Below are positions 1 to 7,700 of a stretch of 11,318 nt of DNA, one piece after another. The stretch is taken from positions 1 to 11,318 of the forward strand of contig CAIPQX010000118.1 in the NCBI GenBank assembly GCA_903867285.1, read 5' to 3'. Position 1 is the first letter of the stretch; every line of letters begins with the position of its first letter. This stretch comes from an uncultured Actinomycetes bacterium. Its GTDB lineage: Bacteria; Actinomycetota; Actinomycetes; Nanopelagicales; Nanopelagicaceae. Below the pieces are notes generated by a model that had not been told where the DNA came from, did not search any database, and saw only the letters and a program-made list of their open reading frames with translations. The translations under genes were made by a program, and so were the position numbers.

Positions 1-60
1 CACCTCTCTAGACCCTTTAAAGATGCAGTGTGAGGAATCTTTTATAGAATGTCCTTGTTA

Positions 61-79
61 TCTCGTGAGTCCTACGAGA
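61..79. repeat. Short inverted repeat upstream of whiB1
   Basis: TCTCGT (61-66) and ACGAGA (74-79) are perfect 6-bp complementary arms around a 7-nt loop, GAGTCCT. There is no T-run on either side, so it is not a classic terminator. It could be an operator or a leader hairpin in the whiB1 transcript. An arm of only 6 bp can occur by chance. Confidence 0.3.
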
Positions 80-213
80 GAATAGGCCAGTATTCACCGC
101 TACAGCAGCTCGCCTTCGTCACTTTTGCGGAGTTTGAGCCGATTTAGTCTGAATTAAGTAACTCTAATGAGCCAGATCCATAGTGGCACTTGGAGCAGTT
201 CTTCCCTAAGTTG

Positions 214-219
214 AAGGAG
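214..219 (+). promoter_or_regulatory. Ribosome binding site that fixes the whiB1 start
   Basis: AAGGAG at 214-219 lies 6 nt before the ATG at 226. This selects that ATG over the in-frame TTG at 190. Known WhiB1 proteins also begin at the equivalent Met-Asp-Trp-Arg-His. Confidence 0.85.
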
Positions 220-225
220 TTTGAG

Positions 226-495
226 ATGGATTGGCGACACGAGGCGGCCTGCCGCGATGAAGATCCAGAGCTCTTCTTCCCTATAGGAAATACCGGACCA
301 GCCCTGGCTCAAATTGAAGAGGCTAAAAAGGTTTGCGTGCGTTGCCCTGTTAAAGAGGCTTGCCTCGCCTGGGCGCTGGAAAGCGGTCAAGATGCTGGAG
401 TCTGGGGCGGCCTATCAGAAGATGAGCGCCGCGCCCTTAAGCGCCGTGCCGCTCGTAATCGCGCTCGCATGATGGAGAGCCAGAACCAGTTCTAA
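226..495 (+). CDS. whiB1: WhiB1-type iron-sulfur transcription regulator
   Basis: This 89-residue protein belongs to the actinobacterial WhiB family, small regulators that carry a 4Fe-4S cluster and bind the housekeeping sigma factor. The four cluster cysteines are at 9, 37, 40 and 46 (C-x27-C-x2-C-x5-C), the same positions as in M. tuberculosis WhiB1. The GVWGG turn is at residues 58-62, and an arginine/lysine-rich DNA-binding tail follows SEDERRALKRR. The near-identity of MDWRH, RDEDPELFFP and GPALAQI to mycobacterial WhiB1 makes the subclass call secure. The ATG start is set by AAGGAG 6 nt upstream. The known family role is essential, nitric-oxide-sensitive transcription control; the same role here is inferred. 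Its TAA overlaps the stop of the convergent pdtaS gene, as the two genes also face each other in mycobacteria. Confidence 0.96.
   Translation: MDWRHEAACRDEDPELFFPIGNTGPALAQIEEAKKVCVRCPVKEACLAWALESGQDAGVWGGLSEDERRALKRRAARNRARMMESQNQF
492..495. other. Overlapping stop codons of convergent whiB1 and pdtaS
   Basis: The whiB1 TAA is at 493-495 and the pdtaS TAG (minus strand) is at 492-494. The two coding regions therefore share 4 bp, leaving no intergenic space for a terminator. Either transcript must end inside the other gene or run antisense through it. Confidence 0.95.
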
Positions 496-1970
496 ACTTT
501 AAAAACAATCATGGCAACGGTTTCGTCGTTGACGCGATTGAGCGAGATGCTGCCCTTCAACTCATTCTCAGTCAGCGTCCGCACGATCTGCAATCCCAGA
601 TTCGATGACTTCTCCCAATCAAAGCCGGTTGGTAGTCCCACGCCATTGTCGATGACCTTGATCGTATACGTCGACTCCGTGCGAGTTACTTCTACGCGAA
701 CCACATCACCACTTTCAGCGAGGCCATGTTCAAGAGCGTTGTGAATCAGTTCCGTAACAACCAACGCCAGCGGGGTTGCAACTTGAGAATCCAATATTCC
801 GAATTCACCAATTTTTGCGGGAGTGATTGGCCGTGGACTTAACTCAATGGCGTTGTGAACGATGCGATCATAAACTTCATCGAAGAGAACTGATTCGGCA
901 GAACTTGTCGATAACGTTTCATGCACAATAGCGATCGATGCTACGCGCCTGACCGCTTCAGCTAGGGCCGCACTTGCAATGGGATCTTCGACCCTACGAG
1001 ACTGTAGACGAAGCAGAGCCGACACTGTCTGCAAATTATTCTTCACGCGGTGGTGAATTTCGCGAATCGTCGCATCCTTCGAAACGAGCGCACGATCCCG
1101 ACGACGCAGCTCAGTTACATCGTGGACTAGAACAATCGAACCGATGCGATCTCCCGCTTCGATAAGAGGAATAACCAGAAGGTCTGCAATTCCATTGCCA
1201 TTATCAAAATCGGCACGGCGCAGCGTCTTTCCGCTCAACACCGATGCCCAACTCTCATCACTTGCCGTCGATTGATTGCGTTGCAGCGAATCAAAAATTG
1301 CCCCGAGTTGTCCGCCTTCGAGTTCGTTATCCCATCCCAAGCGACTGATCGCAGAACGCGCATTGGGACTGGCATAGGTGACCGAGCCGACTAAATCTAA
1401 GCGGACCAGTCCATCTCCTACGCGAGGAGCAAACTCGGCCTGATAAATACTGTCTTGAATCGGAAATGTACCTTCTGCGATCATGCGATAAACCTTGTGT
1501 GCAATCTCGCGATAATTAATTTCCAGTGGGGAACCCGAACGCATTGCCACCGCGTTGCGATGGCGTGAGATAACGGCAATGGTCTGTCCCTCAAAGTGCA
1601 CCGGGACGGTCTCCTCTTTAATCAAGGTATCGCCGACCATCTCTGGTTCAGAATCGCGGATGATTGATCCGGTAGAGAGCGATTGGTCGATCCGCGCATT
1701 CTTGCCCCAGGTCAGCTCTTGGCCAATAACATCTTGCGCGAAGACAGTTGGCGCAGTCGTTGGGCGAATATGCGCAATAGCAATATGACCTTCGGGCCAA
1801 CTCTGGTAATCCTTACGCTTTGGTACCCAAAGAATCAGATCGGAGAAGGAGAGGTCGGCGAGCAACTGCCACTCGGAAACAAGTTCAGAGAGGCGTTCGC
1901 GATCTTTGACGGTGAGCGCGGTGTGCGAATAAACCAGATCACTGCGCGAACTAATCACCAATGTTCGCAC
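492..1970 (-). CDS. pdtaS: PdtaS-type sensor histidine kinase
   Basis: This 492-residue soluble kinase has no membrane segment. It aligns along its whole length with mycobacterial PdtaS (about 500 residues). Residues 1-170 are a GAF-like region with the motif EWQLLADLSFSD at 33-44. A PAS-like region at about 180-290 contains GDGLVRLD and YASPNA. The HisKA_2 dimerisation segment follows, with the phospho-acceptor His pair at 306-307 (REIHHRVKNNLQT). The ATPase has an N-box at 407-415 (ELIHNALEH) and G-boxes DNGVGLP (441-447) and NLGLQIV (457-463). In mycobacteria PdtaS phosphorylates PdtaR, an ANTAR-domain regulator that acts on RNA, and it responds to nitric oxide and copper. No such regulator is in this window. 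The GTG start at 1970 is preceded only by weak purines (GAG, GATAG). The gene begins 20 bp after the P-loop gene, so cotranscription is likely. The exact N-terminus could shift by a few codons. Confidence 0.93.
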   Translation of the reverse strand: MRTLVISSRSDLVYSHTALTVKDRERLSELVSEWQLLADLSFSDLILWVPKRKDYQSWPEGHIAIAHIRPTTAPTVFAQDVIGQELTWGKNARIDQSLSTGSIIRDSEPEMVGDTLIKEETVPVHFEGQTIAVISRHRNAVAMRSGSPLEINYREIAHKVYRMIAEGTFPIQDSIYQAEFAPRVGDGLVRLDLVGSVTYASPNARSAISRLGWDNELEGGQLGAIFDSLQRNQSTASDESWASVLSGKTLRRADFDNGNGIADLLVIPLIEAGDRIGSIVLVHDVTELRRRDRALVSKDATIREIHHRVKNNLQTVSALLRLQSRRVEDPIASAALAEAVRRVASIAIVHETLSTSSAESVLFDEVYDRIVHNAIELSPRPITPAKIGEFGILDSQVATPLALVVTELIHNALEHGLAESGDVVRVEVTRTESTYTIKVIDNGVGLPTGFDWEKSSNLGLQIVRTLTENELKGSISLNRVNDETVAMIVFKV

Positions 1971-1990
1971 CTATCTACTCGTGAAATCCG

Positions 1991-3034
1991 CTAACCCAGC
2001 GCGGTCGCAATCTTAGCAATCTCCCTCCGCTTTGGATTTCCCAGGCGGAGTACACCCAGAAACCCAACGGCGGGCGACGGCTCTAACTGACCTTCGCGCA
2101 TGATGTAGCGATTTTCCCCCAAGGTGAGCGTCAGGAACTTGCTCTCCCATTCGCGCAACTCGCGTGAATGGCCTGTCAGAACACAGATGTAGGAAACCGG
2201 CAGGCGCTTTACCAACAAGGGATATTCGCGAAGAAATTGCGTCAGCTCTGCCATGCTCGCTGGAGTTGATTTACAGAGATAGATCAAATGAGTGGCCTTA
2301 TCGAGAATGTTGTTTACCAATGATCCATGCCACCGGCGATCGGTAACCGCTTCGGCCAACCCGGGGAGGGTTCCGAGATCGACGACCATCGTCTCATCAC
2401 CATCTGGAATCTGCGTCGGTCGCTTCTCGCGGTCCAGAGGCAAAATTTCAACCTGATTCTTCTCTACAAAAGTGCGCTCTCCTACTAACCCGTGCGAACG
2501 GATGTCAGCGTCGATAAAGAGAACTGGTCTCTGCTGCGACAACTCTTGCGCCAATACCGTTGCGAACCGGGTGCGCCCCGGCGCGCCAGAGCTGCCGGTA
2601 ATTGCAATAACCTTCCGAGCCCTGGTGCTGCTCAACGTGTCGCGATTGATCCTTTTGATTGTCGATAGAGGTGGACTCGTCTCTATCTGATTCGCATCCG
2701 AGTGCAACATCGGTGCGCGTAGCTTGCCGCGAATTGCCGTCATGATTTCGTGTGAAGTGAATGGAATGGCGTCGAGCCCGATAAAGGTAATGGTTGGTGA
2801 TGCAAACTCTTCCAGGAATTCTGCACCTAAACCGGTAAAGTCCCCTTGATAAACAATCACGGTGCGAAGTTCCGAGCCGCGCTGGCGCATGAACTCAGAG
2901 AGTGATTGCGCATCAAAGGCACGATAGATAATGCTCCAACCCTGCGAGAAGAGAAGTTGCGCCACAAAATCTTCACTCTCGGCATCTGGAATTGCAGTGA
3001 CTACTTCAAGTTGTGGAATCTCAGATCGGGTCAC
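1991..3034 (-). CDS. CpaE/MinD-like P-loop protein with variant Walker A
   Basis: This 347-residue protein has two parts. The N-terminal 130 residues look like a receiver-type pseudo-domain (VIVYQGDF, ITFIGLDAIPF), as in CpaE-like proteins. The C-terminal part is a SIMIBI/MinD-like P-loop domain. Its nucleotide loop reads GSSGAPGRT at 147-155, with Arg where most members have the catalytic Lys. The second Asp motif is FIDADIR (about 173-179) and a Walker B-like VVDLGT is at 217-222. CpaE proteins help localise or assemble Flp/Tad pili; actinobacterial relatives next to SAF genes are poorly studied. I chose the GTG at 3034, which overlaps the SAF stop by 14 bp. A purine stretch AAGGAAGG lies 13 nt upstream, rather far. 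An open frame continues upstream to 3106, but that part lies inside the SAF gene. The missing Lys leaves ATP hydrolysis uncertain. Confidence 0.82.
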   Translation of the reverse strand: MTRSEIPQLEVVTAIPDAESEDFVAQLLFSQGWSIIYRAFDAQSLSEFMRQRGSELRTVIVYQGDFTGLGAEFLEEFASPTITFIGLDAIPFTSHEIMTAIRGKLRAPMLHSDANQIETSPPLSTIKRINRDTLSSTRARKVIAITGSSGAPGRTRFATVLAQELSQQRPVLFIDADIRSHGLVGERTFVEKNQVEILPLDREKRPTQIPDGDETMVVDLGTLPGLAEAVTDRRWHGSLVNNILDKATHLIYLCKSTPASMAELTQFLREYPLLVKRLPVSYICVLTGHSRELREWESKFLTLTLGENRYIMREGQLEPSPAVGFLGVLRLGNPKRREIAKIATALG

Positions 3035-3611
3035 GAGCGAGCACCAACCTTCCTTGAGACTCTGCCGTAACAATGATTGCCGCCACAGCGCTGCTCGCTG
3101 CGACACTTACCGCCACGCTGCCGCCCAGGGCACGCGACTTCTGATCAATATTTTGGATTGCAACCCGATGCGCAACCACGGCCGGTAGCACCGCTTGCTC
3201 CTTGGGAATTACATAAATATCGACGAGATCCCCCACCGCCAGATCCGCTGGCAAGTCAACAATCGATACCCCGATAGGCAAATAAGTAGCAGTGGGGTTT
3301 GTCATTCCGCGGTTGAGATCGATAACAGCTATCAAATCCCCTGGGTGCAAAAGTCGCGTCGCATATTGCCCAATTACGGTTTCAGAGCCACCGAGATAGT
3401 GTCCCGAATCCAAAGTGAGATTAGCCTTCACCAATTGGACTTCACGCGCCGTAATCTTGGAGCCGCTCGGGATAGTTGCAGTCGCCATCCAAAGCGAAGT
3501 AGTGGGGCTGTTATTGAGCAAAATAGAGAGCGCTAGTAGCGATAGAATCAGGCCGCCTACTGCCAGAATTCGGCGAAGATTGCGCTGCATAAATTTCTGT
3601 AAATCGTCCAT
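3021..3611 (-). CDS. SAF-domain membrane protein, CpaB/RcpC-like
   Basis: This 196-residue protein has a short basic cytoplasmic N-terminus, one membrane helix at about 13-33 (ILAVGGLILSLLALSILL) and an extracytoplasmic SAF domain at about 43-105 (ATIPSGSKITAREVQLVKA, then LLHPGDLIAVIDL). The segment SIVDLPADLAVGDLVDIYVIP (about 116-136) is typical of the beta-clip half of CpaB/RcpC proteins. CpaB/RcpC is an envelope component of Flp/Tad pilus machines. No secretin, CpaF ATPase, TadB/C or pilin gene is in this window, so a pilus role is only inferred; similar actinobacterial SAF proteins are often left as unknown. The ATG at 3611 lacks a clear ribosome binding site; the Met at codon 8 is an alternative. 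The 3' end overlaps the P-loop gene by 14 bp, which points to translational coupling. Confidence 0.8.
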   Translation of the reverse strand: MDDLQKFMQRNLRRILAVGGLILSLLALSILLNNSPTTSLWMATATIPSGSKITAREVQLVKANLTLDSGHYLGGSETVIGQYATRLLHPGDLIAVIDLNRGMTNPTATYLPIGVSIVDLPADLAVGDLVDIYVIPKEQAVLPAVVAHRVAIQNIDQKSRALGGSVAVSVAASSAVAAIIVTAESQGRLVLARDPI

Positions 3612-3645
3612 GGGAGATGAATACTCAATCCCAGCGCCTCATGCA

Positions 3646-3666
3646 TTTGGCTATCCACAGGCCAAA
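3646..3666 (-). terminator. Weak hairpin between protease and SAF gene
   Basis: TTTGGC (3646-3651) and GCCAAA (3661-3666) are perfect 6-bp arms around a 9-nt loop, just beyond the protease stop and about 35 bp before the SAF start. No T-run follows on the minus strand, so it would be at most a weak or Rho-assisted terminator, or a processing site between the two genes. Confidence 0.3.
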
Positions 3667-3670
3667 GCTA

Positions 3671-4654
3671 TTAAGCGCGAAGTTTCCTCGCAGCCAAACT
3701 CAGCGCCCATAGAGCGTGGCTCAGATAGCGATTGTTCTGACCAAAGTGCAATCGAGCCTGCGAAATCTGGCTTTTCAAGGAGGCAATCTGGGTATTCGTT
3801 GCTCTTTTGGCCTGCACAGAAAGTCGGTGGCCCTGCTCCACGACAGTCAGGAGCGCAGCTGCCCGGGCAGCAAGCGTAAGATCTTGATATCTGCTGATAA
3901 GCGTGAAGTATGTGTAATAGGAGCCATCCGAATTCTGCGCCGTGCAATCAAGACTTCTATCCATTCCGGACACAATTCCTATAACGGTAACTACCCCGTT
4001 GATTGTGCTTACGACCGGAGAACCGCTATCCCCGAGACAGGCATCTGCGCCTTCGGATTTAACCCATGCCGAATTTGGATTCGGGGCAGAACTAGAACTC
4101 AAACTTCCAGTAAATGACTCTGGAAAGTTCGAGGAAGATGTCGCAGTATCTGAGTAGTAGCCGTAGCCGGTGATCGTGAGACGCGCACCATCTATTTTGA
4201 GTGCTGCCAATTGCGCTTCAGTCGCGATTGCAATGGGAGCCTGCAGGGTTTGCGCATGAGACAAGATCAGAAAAGCTAAATCATTATTGCCAACGGTTAA
4301 ACCAGCCTGAATCTTGAAATCTGAGTAGAGCTCGATGGAATTAACTTTATTGGCTTGGGTAATAGATGCCAGCGAACTTCCAGCTGCACCAACGTATACA
4401 TCGGTGGTCAATTTTCCATTCGCATCGGTAACGCAGTGCGCAGCGGTCACAACTGTCAGTGGTGCTATTAGGACCCCTGAGCATGCCCCTGTGTTACCCG
4501 GCGACAGAACTGTCTTGATAGGTACTGCGTAAGAGTTGCCGGCCGCTGGTAGACCATTTTCAACCGCATGAACTGGCGCGATCGGAGAGACTGCAACGAC
4601 CAATGCCACAAGCGCATATCGGCGTTTTCCCTCGCGCAAGAATGAACTCTTCAA
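3671..4654 (-). CDS. Secreted trypsin-like serine protease (S1 family)
   Basis: This 327-residue protein is a chymotrypsin-fold protease. A Sec signal peptide covers about residues 1-30 (basic KRR, hydrophobic core, PVHA cleavage before VENG). The catalytic triad is complete: His73 in TAAHC, Asp125 in NNDLAFL and Ser210 in GDSGSP. Asp204, six residues before the serine, matches chymotrypsin position 189 and predicts cleavage after Lys or Arg. Cys58/Cys74 and Cys206/Cys237 fit the usual disulfides. After the protease core (ending near 260) comes a 68-residue, alanine-rich, basic, probably helical tail that is not part of the standard S1 fold. The TTG at 4654 has only weak AGAG upstream; a second in-frame TTG at 4639 is equally possible and would keep the signal peptide. 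The gene lies directly downstream of the giant repeat protein, with a 26-bp palindrome abutting its start. Confidence 0.92.
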   Translation of the reverse strand: MKSSFLREGKRRYALVALVVAVSPIAPVHAVENGLPAAGNSYAVPIKTVLSPGNTGACSGVLIAPLTVVTAAHCVTDANGKLTTDVYVGAAGSSLASITQANKVNSIELYSDFKIQAGLTVGNNDLAFLILSHAQTLQAPIAIATEAQLAALKIDGARLTITGYGYYSDTATSSSNFPESFTGSLSSSSAPNPNSAWVKSEGADACLGDSGSPVVSTINGVVTVIGIVSGMDRSLDCTAQNSDGSYYTYFTLISRYQDLTLAARAAALLTVVEQGHRLSVQAKRATNTQIASLKSQISQARLHFGQNNRYLSHALWALSLAARKLRA

Positions 4655-4669
4655 GCGTGGACTCTAACA

Positions 4670-4695
4670 GGCGGTGAGTGCTAGCACTCACCGCC
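4670..4695. promoter_or_regulatory. Perfect 26-bp palindrome between adhesin and protease genes
   Basis: Arms GGCGGTGAGTG (4670-4680) and CACTCACCGCC (4685-4695) are fully complementary around CTAG, which is itself palindromic, so the whole 26 bp is a perfect dyad. As RNA it would form an 11-bp GC-rich stem. It sits about 70 bp after the adhesin stop and 15 bp before the protease TTG, almost touching the weak AGAG ribosome binding site. No T-run follows on either strand. It could be a terminator without a U-tract, a leader hairpin that gates protease translation, or a repressor operator. Confidence 0.75.
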
Positions 4696-4763
4696 ACTGC
4701 AATTACCCGGTCAAATAAACGCTCAAAGCCTTACAAATCGGGCATGGATTCCTTCAACTTGAG

Positions 4764-7700
4764 CTACTTGCCGACCACCACCACGCACTTGTTTACATAT
4801 CTAGCGCAGAGCTTGTTAGTAACAGTTCCCTTGCCAGCAAACTTGATCGTCGCCTTAGGGGCTATCTTCTTTATCGCTACTGCAATTGCCTTAGCGCGAG
4901 CCTGCGCCAGAGCCGGATCGGTCTTTGGATTTGTTGGTTCGGCATATCCATAAACCGTAATGACGGCGGCTAACTTATACGCCTTCAACTTCGCAATATC
5001 CGCAGGCGTAGCAACGCTTCCACCAGTCTTATAGCCAATCACCAGCGTGAGTGAGCTGTCCAGACCAACAGGTGACGTAGGCTCCCCCGACGCATTCGTA
5101 GGTGGTGTTGGTGTTGGAGTTGGTGTTGGTGTTGGAGTTGGTGTTGGTGTTGGAGTTGGTGTTGGAGTTGGTGTTGGTGTTGGAGTTGGTGTTGGTGTTG
5201 GTGTTGGTGTTGGTGTTGGTGTTGGTGTTGGCACCACTTCCACCAAGTTAATGGTAAATGCCTGATGCGTGAGAATTGGATAGAGCCCATTAAAGACCTG
5301 GCAATAGACCAAACCGGCAGCATGGGCTGGCATTGTGAACTTGATGGTCGAAACTGTCTGCGTCCAAGATCCAACTCGCAAGAAGACTCCACCGCAATCC
5401 AGATTCACAATCGGAGTGATGAAATGCCCACTTATGGTTACTTCATATCCGCCGGTCACTGAACCCGAATTTGGTGAGATTCCCGAGATCGTCGAAGTCT
5501 GATCTACGATCGGTGTTGGGTTCACGGGTGCTGGAGGAGCAATGACTTTTGCAACCGCCGTTGTACCTTCCGACCATTCCGAATTGTAATAATTAGAATC
5601 GTTGGATACTGCATATATGCTGACATAGTAGGTAGTTCCGGGCGCTAATCCAGTGATATCGGCTCCTGATACATAGTTATCGACCCAGGTCCAGGTTGAA
5701 CATTCGCAGGGAGTGACTTCTACTGAAATCAAGGCCGAGTAGGAGAGTGCGCCTAGGACAGAGGCAAAAGTTGCCTTGATCGATCCGCTCGCAGTTCCAG
5801 AACTAGCGGTTACAACAGGAGTAGCAATTCTCCACCGCGCATAAAGATCGACACTTGACGTGAATTGGTAACTGTCTCCAGTCGAATAACTGTCTCCCGT
5901 TCCATCAGCACCTCTCGTCCACCGAAGAAATGCATATCCAGGATTCGTAAAATCAACTGCAGTGAGTACGGTGGAACTACTTGCCGTTTGAGTGTAAGTA
6001 TCATCCAAAGCACCAGTCACGTTGGAGTGGAAGGTCACTGTATATGAAGGTGTAAGTGCCTCAAACACTGCGCTTATCACAACCGGAGAGGCCGGCATGA
6101 AGAATGCGAAAACATTGGGATCTTCTGTAGCTGTCAGTTCCACAGAACCTGATTCGCCAAAATTCGCAAAAAGTGTTCCAACCTTGAGCTGAGACCCTTC
6201 CCACGCATTTACAGTTAAGATCACCACTTCTCCAGCCGCAAACGCTGCGTTATAAACGGAATTGATACCAACGTAGCCACCTAAACTAATATCGGTATGC
6301 CCAGCTGGATATCTCACCGAGTAGGTGTCTGTCCATTGGGCGTAAAGAGTGAGGTCTACTGAGAAGTCGTAAGTCTCACCATCACCATATGCCACACCGG
6401 ATCCATCTGGCTCGGTATTCCAACCCATGAATTCATGTCCATCGTAAATGAAAGTGTTGCTTCGAAGCGCAGTTGGAGCGTGGCCGTCCTGTGCATTTTG
6501 AGCCCCCCAACTACCGATGACTTCTGTGAAAGTAACCCTGTACACCAATGCCCATTGGGCGTAAAGAGTGATGTCTGCTGAGAAGTCGTAAGTTGCACCC
6601 TCAAGATATGTCACACCGAATCCATCTGGCTCTGTATTCCATCCCACGAATGCGTAGAGTGGGTAAAAGTTCTCAAAATTATTGGCACTCAACTCGGTCG
6701 CAGAGCTTGCGCTTTGAGGATCCATCGATCCACTGCCATTAATTGCATTCCAATCGAAGGTAACCGTGTGAGAAATAATCTCTGTACAACGGGTGATACT
6801 CCCCCAACTTGTATAGAGGTCGTAAACAGATTGAGATGCATTTACGCAAGTCAGGCCAGTGTCGGTAAATATCTGTCCTCTCCTGCTTGGTCCATCAAAG
6901 AGGGTCACCGTGTCAGGAATTGTCATCGAAGTGAGACTTGTATCGTGGTAAAACGCATTATTTCGAATTGTTGTGACGCCTGTTGGAATCACAACAGATA
7001 CAAGATTTGGATCGTTTCTCAATAATCCCGAAGTAATTTCAATCAAAGAACTTGGGAGCGTGATTGACACTAGGCTATTCATGTAGGCGAAAGTCTGATT
7101 TCCAATGTAAGAAACAGAGTTGGGAATTGTGAGCGAAGTAATAGAGCTGTCATACTCGAATGCCCCATTCCCAACACCGCCATTAATCGTTGTCAATTGG
7201 CTATTCTCAGCAAAGATAACGGAAGACAGATACTGATCCCCGTTAAATGCGCCTTGACCAATAACGATCACTGATGAGCGGATTACAACCGAAGTAAGTG
7301 CGCTGTTATTACTGAAAGCCCAAGCGCCAATTGCAAGAACACTCGAGTCAAATGCTACTTCTCCTACACAGGAATCACTGGAAACCACTGTTCCGGTCGC
7401 AAGATAGACGGTGTAAGTGCCACCTGCCGAGCAAGATTTACCCCATTGGGCGTAGAGAGTTAACGTTGCCTCATTCGAACTATATGAGAATGCGGTCGCT
7501 AGATCGGCGTACCGGGTCCCACTGCCATCTGTAGCGGAATTCCAGCCCGTGAAAACATACCCTTCGGGGGCAGTAAATACGTTAGCCGCTAATGAGGTGG
7601 GTGCGGCACTGACTTGGTTCTCCATGCTTCCCGATCCGCCATTCGGAACAAATTGAACAGTCTGAGGTAGGCATTGGGGTATCCAACCAGTCCAACTGGA

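Larger units (their letters stand above)
1..225 (+). promoter_or_regulatory. whiB1 upstream region, probable promoter/leader
   Basis: No open frame here looks like a gene, so this is best read as the leader of whiB1. The best -10-like hexamers I see are TAGAAT at 45-50 and TCTAAT at 163-168, but neither has a good -35 partner at normal spacing, so I do not fix a start site. A short inverted repeat lies at 61-79. In M. tuberculosis whiB1 is controlled by a cAMP receptor protein through TGTGA-N6-TCACA sites. I see one isolated TGTGA at 30-34 but no matching second half, so CRP control is not supported. Confidence 0.4.

Noticed and set aside
190..192. In-frame TTG as the whiB1 start
   Set aside because: The ATG at 226 has a good ribosome binding site and matches the N-terminus of known WhiB1 proteins; the twelve extra residues have no family support.
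3035..3106. Longer N-terminus for the P-loop protein
   Set aside because: It would overlap the SAF coding region by 86 bp; the GTG at 3034 gives the short overlap usual for coupled genes.
3415..3879. Plus-strand open frame of 154 codons opposite the SAF and protease genes
   Set aside because: It runs antisense across two well-supported genes and has no recognisable domain or ribosome site.
4676..4690. CIRCE-like heat-shock operator (HrcA site)
   Set aside because: The half-sites GAGTGC and GCACTC are present but in inverted order and without the 9-bp spacer; CIRCE reads TTAGCACTC-N9-GAGTGCTAA.
5104..5229. CRISPR array
   Set aside because: The repeat is a 6-bp tandem unit without spacers and lies within a coding frame.
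5047..5265. Plus-strand frame encoding a Gly-Val repeat opposite the Pro-Thr tract
   Set aside because: It is the mirror of the hexamer repeat in another frame, and no promoter or ribosome site supports it.
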